A program made the translations under genes and the position numbers. The notes under the pieces were generated by a model that did not search any database, was not told the DNA's origin, and saw only the letters and a list, made by a program, of their open reading frames with translations. Of a stretch of 64,000 bases of DNA, positions 60,431-64,000 are shown in pieces. How positions within the stretch are numbered: position 1 is the first letter of the stretch; every line of letters starts with the position of its first letter. The stretch covers positions 1 through 64,000 of the forward strand of contig JAFWOY010000011.1 of assembly GCA_017509755.1 (NCBI GenBank). Direction: 5' to 3'. The DNA is from Bacteroidales bacterium (lineage in GTDB: Bacteria; Bacteroidota; Bacteroidia; Bacteroidales; UBA932).

Positions 60431-62122
60431 TCAAAGTACGTCGTTGAGGCGGTTGAGGTCTTTGGCGTTGCCGGTTTTGGATTTGTAGCGGTCGCCGGTG
60501 TCGCGGCTGATGGCGTCGTAGAACTGCTGGTCAAAGCCCGGCTCCGTGTAGCGGCCAGGGACGATGCGGCCGTCCTTCGATGGCTTCATGATCTGGTCGT
60601 TGTGCTTGACGATCAGCAGGCGGGCGAGCGCGTCCCAGCGCTGCATCATCAACTTCGTGTAGGCAGCCGACTTCTGCGTCAGGTAGGCTACCGTTTCGCG
60701 CGGCGTCAATCCCGCGACCGCTTCCACGACCGCATCCTGTTCCGATGCATAGAAATCTTCCAGTTCCTGCTGCACTTGCCGCAAGTCCCCGATCATCGCG
60801 CTGTATCGCGGATAGACCATGTTCGCCACGAAATTGTTCATCCAGAATGCGCTCTTTTCGCTGAACACATCGTTCGGATTGTTCTCCGGGCGGAACGCCT
60901 CGGGTACCTCGTTGACACAGCAATAGACCGGGACATAGGCGACCATACTGGCATCGTCGCAGTTGAAGTACATCACGCCGCCCACGGCGTCTGGCAGCCA
61001 GCCGCGGAGGTGCGAGACCAGTGTGAAGCCACTCTGCTGCGTTCCGATGGCACGCTCCCGGAAGTATTTGGTGCCGTCTTCCGTTTCCCAGCTCATCGGG
61101 AGCGGGCGGTACGGAGAACTCCACGGTCCGGCACTTATATCGGCGGTCATGTCAAGCGGCGTTCCCTCGTAGTGGTCTCGCATGTCGTTCATGATGTCGC
61201 GGACCGAAACCTTGCGGGATGGCTTGATGTAGAGCGGCAGATGGTCACAGGCTTCGAAATCACCGTTGATGTAGGGAAGATACTGGTCCATTTCGGCCTT
61301 ATCGCAGTGATGGCGGAAAAAGCTCCAGACACGGGCGTCTGCGTAGCGGACCTTCTCAAAGGTAATCGGGCAATAAGCGTCGCGAAAGCTGAAATCAGCA
61401 TCCTTGCCGGAGAAATACCCCATCTCCCGCGCGAACGAAATGACGTCCGCCGCATACATGGATTGCCCCTCGACCTGGTAGAATCCCAAAGCTTTGTCAA
61501 TCTTACGGGCTTGCGGGAACTGCCTGATGCGGCTGATGTTGGCGTGAGCACTGATACAGTCGTCGGGGATGCGGATAGCCACCCAGACAGCCCCTTTGCG
61601 GCCCGGTCCCTTGCCGATGAACTCAAAGATCCAGGCCTCGTTCTTGTCGCAGACCGAGAGCGTCTCCCCGGTGGCATTGTAACCGTATTCCGCCAGCAGC
61701 CCCGCCATGACCCGGATGGCCTCACGCGCCGTAGCGGAACGCTCCAGCGCCAGCATCATCATCGAATTGTAGTCGAGTATCCCTTCCGGATTCCGTAACT
61801 CTTCCCGGCCGCCGAAGGTCGTCTCGACAATGCTGACCTGTTTCTCGTTGATGTAGCCGATCACATTATAGGTAAAATCCACCTGATCCACGTAGCCGCG
61901 GATCGGGCCCCGGCCCCAGGAACGGATGGCAATCTTCTCGCCGGGCTGATGCCAGCCTGCCGGCGTGCTGCGCAGCGATCCGGCAAAGCCGAAACCGTCG
62001 CAGTTGTAGGTGCAGATCACGGAACCGTCGACAGAAGCGTCCTTGCCGACGATCAGGTTGGTACAAGCAAAGCCCGCCGTTGCGATCAGCAGCGGCAACA
62101 AGGCCAGAAAGAGATGTTTCAT
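60431..62122 (-). CDS. C69-family dipeptidase (Ntn hydrolase), secreted
   Basis: 563 residues. A signal peptide (about 1-19) ends right before Cys20 in F-A-C-T-N-L-I-V-G-K-D-A-S, the arrangement seen in peptidase family C69, in which the exposed N-terminal Cys is the nucleophile. S-V-I-C-T-Y-N-C-D-G, S-I-V-E-T-T-F-G-G-R-E and W-I-F-E-F-I-G-K-G-P are further family features. It would cleave dipeptides in the periplasm or outside. The Cys context is not a good lipobox, so lipidation is less likely. It follows the DUF5723-like gene after 7 nt. Confidence 0.9.
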   Translation of the reverse strand: MKHLFLALLPLLIATAGFACTNLIVGKDASVDGSVICTYNCDGFGFAGSLRSTPAGWHQPGEKIAIRSWGRGPIRGYVDQVDFTYNVIGYINEKQVSIVETTFGGREELRNPEGILDYNSMMMLALERSATAREAIRVMAGLLAEYGYNATGETLSVCDKNEAWIFEFIGKGPGRKGAVWVAIRIPDDCISAHANISRIRQFPQARKIDKALGFYQVEGQSMYAADVISFAREMGYFSGKDADFSFRDAYCPITFEKVRYADARVWSFFRHHCDKAEMDQYLPYINGDFEACDHLPLYIKPSRKVSVRDIMNDMRDHYEGTPLDMTADISAGPWSSPYRPLPMSWETEDGTKYFRERAIGTQQSGFTLVSHLRGWLPDAVGGVMYFNCDDASMVAYVPVYCCVNEVPEAFRPENNPNDVFSEKSAFWMNNFVANMVYPRYSAMIGDLRQVQQELEDFYASEQDAVVEAVAGLTPRETVAYLTQKSAAYTKLMMQRWDALARLLIVKHNDQIMKPSKDGRIVPGRYTEPGFDQQFYDAISRDTGDRYKSKTGNAKDLNRLNDVL

Positions 62123-62129
62123 ACGCGTT

Positions 62130-63461
62130 TTACTTCCCGCCGAAGACGATATTTACGCCCAGGCAGGCACTTTCAGTGAAGTTGTCGATGGGTATATGCT
62201 GTTTGTTGGTCTTGAGGGAAGCTTTCTCCATGCCGAAGAAGACGCCGACCCATTTCTTGGGAATGAATTCGGCATAGAATCCGTAGGTATTCCGCGCGCC
62301 GAGGAAAGTGCCGTTGAGGCTCAGGTTCAGCCAACGGAACGGAGAGAGGTTGTAGGAGGCCATCACGTGCTTGAAGCCCGAAGCCTGGTAGTAGAGCACA
62401 CCGACGCTCATCATCTCCTGCAGGAATGGAATCTCGAGACCTGCGTAGATACTCGGCGTGAGGACGCAGTCATAACCGCTGGCCGGAGAACTGCTGACAT
62501 CCGCCAGCCGGCTGAAATCATCGACAACCTTGTCGAGGTTGGCCTTGAAATCGTAGTCGGCGTTGATCCCCTGGAAGCCGGTGAAAGAAGCTGAGGCCCC
62601 CGTTGACAGGGTATGGACATCCTTCTTGTAACCAAGTCTGCCCAGATCATTGACAGATGCCGAGATGTTGACCCCGTTGATGAAGCCGTCCAGTTTGAAC
62701 TGGTATTCGAAGCCCAGGTCGACGCCGAAACCGAAGCCACGCAGGCCGAAGTTACCGACCTGGATCTTTTTATTGTTCCAGTCCATGCCCACCAGATAGC
62801 CCCCGCCGTCGGTGCTGACCGCGACTTCGTCGGCCTGGATCCGGACGTTGGCCTGCCGCAGGTCGAGCTTACCGGCATACAAGCCGGAAAGCAGTTTGAT
62901 GCGGGCGCCGAACCGAAGTCCTTCAACCAATTGGCTCAAATCGTAGCTATAGCCAACGGAGAGTACGCCGTAGGTGTTCCCGGAAACAACCGGACCCGGG
63001 TAAGAACCGTCGGCACCCGTTTTGGCGAAACGAAGGAATTCATTCGGGACCAGCGCAGACACGTCACCGGCCACACCAAGGCTTACAGTCAGGAATCCTT
63101 TTTCCCCAAGCCGGAGTCCGGCCCCGAGCAAATCCATCTCAAAACGGCTCTTGAGATAGGGATCCTCCGCCGGCAGTCCTTCGAGGAAACTCTCGGCCGA
63201 CACACCCTCATGCATGAAAGTCCGGACCTCATTTCCGGAGGGAAACACAAAGTGACGCAGTCCGACATTGCTCCAGCTATCCGAACCGGCGCTCCCCAAC
63301 AAGGGGAGAGAAACAAAGTTGTTCTGAGGCGCGAAGGCGGCGTTCATCTTGCCGCGCATCAACGAAGTCTCGAAGAAATAGCTGCCCCGCAGCGCCTGGG
63401 CCGAGGCCAGGGAGGAAAGGACCAGCAAAGCAGACAGGACAGTCAGGATATATCGTTTCAT
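62130..63461 (-). CDS. DUF5723-like outer membrane protein
   Basis: 443 residues. Signal peptide M-K-R-Y-I-L-T-V-L-S-A-L-L-V-L, cleavage probably after L-A-S-A. The mature start L-R-G-S-Y-F-F-E-T-S-L-M-R-G-K-M-N-A-A-F (in parts: R-G-K-M-N-A-A-F-A-P) is typical of the DUF5723 family of Bacteroidota barrel-like proteins. Many amphipathic strands and repeated G-x-x-F/Y patterns follow, with a C-terminal L-G-V-N-I-V-F-G-G-K strand. Function is not known. It starts 12 nt after the preceding partial gene and precedes the C69 gene by 7 nt, so the three probably form an operon. Confidence 0.75.
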   Translation of the reverse strand: MKRYILTVLSALLVLSSLASAQALRGSYFFETSLMRGKMNAAFAPQNNFVSLPLLGSAGSDSWSNVGLRHFVFPSGNEVRTFMHEGVSAESFLEGLPAEDPYLKSRFEMDLLGAGLRLGEKGFLTVSLGVAGDVSALVPNEFLRFAKTGADGSYPGPVVSGNTYGVLSVGYSYDLSQLVEGLRFGARIKLLSGLYAGKLDLRQANVRIQADEVAVSTDGGGYLVGMDWNNKKIQVGNFGLRGFGFGVDLGFEYQFKLDGFINGVNISASVNDLGRLGYKKDVHTLSTGASASFTGFQGINADYDFKANLDKVVDDFSRLADVSSSPASGYDCVLTPSIYAGLEIPFLQEMMSVGVLYYQASGFKHVMASYNLSPFRWLNLSLNGTFLGARNTYGFYAEFIPKKWVGVFFGMEKASLKTNKQHIPIDNFTESACLGVNIVFGGK

Positions 63462-63473
63462 AGGACGCTCGGT

Positions 63474-64000
63474 TTAAAAGTTGAAGTTATAGCCGCCCGG
63501 AATCTGGAATAGCAGGTTGGTCTGGACATAATCCGTCGCCTTGACAGCTTTGCCGCTGGTAGCCGGGGCTGCTTGCAGTTGCAGGATGAGTTTGGAGACA
63601 TTCTCAACCGATGCACCCGGGGCGGGGAGGAACGACAGATCGATGTCGCTCTTTCCACCTGCTGCGACAAACTGCTTGGCCGGGACGGTAACGGCATTCC
63701 CGGCTGCGTCCGTCATGACCAGGTTGATATCCATCTTCAGCGGAGATGTGTTTTCAATGTCTCCGATGAGTTTCAGTTCATTCTGTTTGAGAACCTTCCC
63801 GAGAACGTCCGGGATGGAGAGCGTGTCGGCATATTCAAGCCGCAGACCGGGCCCGAATGCAATCGGGCTGGAGATTGATAACGACAACTCCATCTCGTAT
63901 TTCTTGTCCAGTTCGAGTACGCCTGTCTTAGTCGAGATGGTATTGACATCGAGATAGACATAGATGATGTCGGGAATCGGCTTGAACAATTTGGGTATGT
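63474..64000 (-). CDS. 3' part of an unidentified exported beta-rich protein
   Basis: The reading frame is open to the right edge of the window, so the 5' end is missing; a TTG at 63987-63989 is internal. The visible 175 residues contain two or three beta-sandwich-like segments (Y-E-M-E-L-S-L-S-I, L-K-L-I-G-D-I-E-N-T-S-P-L-K-M-D-I-N in parts, D-I-D-L-S-F-L-P-A-P-G) and end with G-G-Y-N-F-N-F. It resembles an Ig-like surface or periplasmic protein; I do not recognise the family. Twelve nt separate it from the DUF5723-like gene. Confidence 0.6.
   Translation of the reverse strand, partial: IPKLFKPIPDIIYVYLDVNTISTKTGVLELDKKYEMELSLSISSPIAFGPGLRLEYADTLSIPDVLGKVLKQNELKLIGDIENTSPLKMDINLVMTDAAGNAVTVPAKQFVAAGGKSDIDLSFLPAPGASVENVSKLILQLQAAPATSGKAVKATDYVQTNLLFQIPGGYNFNF

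Overview
The window looks like a chromosomal segment of a member of the Bacteroidota, most likely an uncultured or gut-type Bacteroidales with moderate-to-high GC. The evidence is a BACON-domain lipoprotein, a Bacteroidales-style capsule locus (Wza/Wzc, TupA-like ATP-grasp, NTP_transf_5-type nucleotidyltransferase), a DUF5723-like outer membrane protein, an fused (alpha-beta) glycine dehydrogenase, and several promoter -7 boxes of the Bacteroidota form TAnnTTTG. Genus cannot be fixed from the sequence alone.

Layout. 1-1215: 3' part of a BACON-repeat lipoprotein (+ strand), then a terminator. 1560-34997: one very long, tightly packed minus-strand polysaccharide locus, read from the flippase at 34997 down to the nucleotidyltransferase at 1560. 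It holds about 18 intact glycosyltransferases (eight GT2, five GT4, two GT8, two GT14/Branch, one GT32-like; a TupA-like ATP-grasp protein and a truncated GT14 copy come on top), five membrane acyltransferases, UDP-galactopyranose mutase, a polymerase, a hexapeptide acetyltransferase, and export genes wza and wzc at the far end. Many neighbours overlap by 4 nt. It contains two intra-locus duplications and no initiating sugar-phosphate transferase or UpxY-type regulator. 35079-37622: OmpA-like protein and two small outer membrane beta-barrel proteins. 37663-40476: gcvP. 40533-46131: rod-shape operon mreB-mreC-mreD-mrdA-rodA. 46249-47416: ispD (+) and an Lrp/AsnC regulator (-), 3' ends overlapping. 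47552-54245: topA (-) divergent from a penicillin-binding protein 1A - ddl - prmC run (+). 54477-57776: SDF-type symporter and CBM20-MalQ (-). 58209-59609: radA (+). 60431-64000: C69 dipeptidase, DUF5723-like protein and the end of another exported protein (-).

How the genes fit together. The left half makes and exports a complex, probably acylated and galactofuranose-containing surface glycan, lipid-linked and flipped (Wzx), polymerised (Wzy) and exported through Wza under control of the Wzc tyrosine kinase, whose C-terminal tail is a pure Tyr-Gly repeat. The centre is cell-envelope housekeeping: elongasome, D-Ala-D-Ala ligase and class A PBP.

The most unusual non-coding content is a family of GC-rich palindromic repeats that flanks radA in inverted orientation, has cores at 37.0 kb and apparently inside prmC, plus a 182-bp element with 31-bp inverted ends at 59.6 kb and an adjoining hairpin-rich 600-bp stretch. 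No rRNA, tRNA, CRISPR array, integrase or insertion sequence was recognised.
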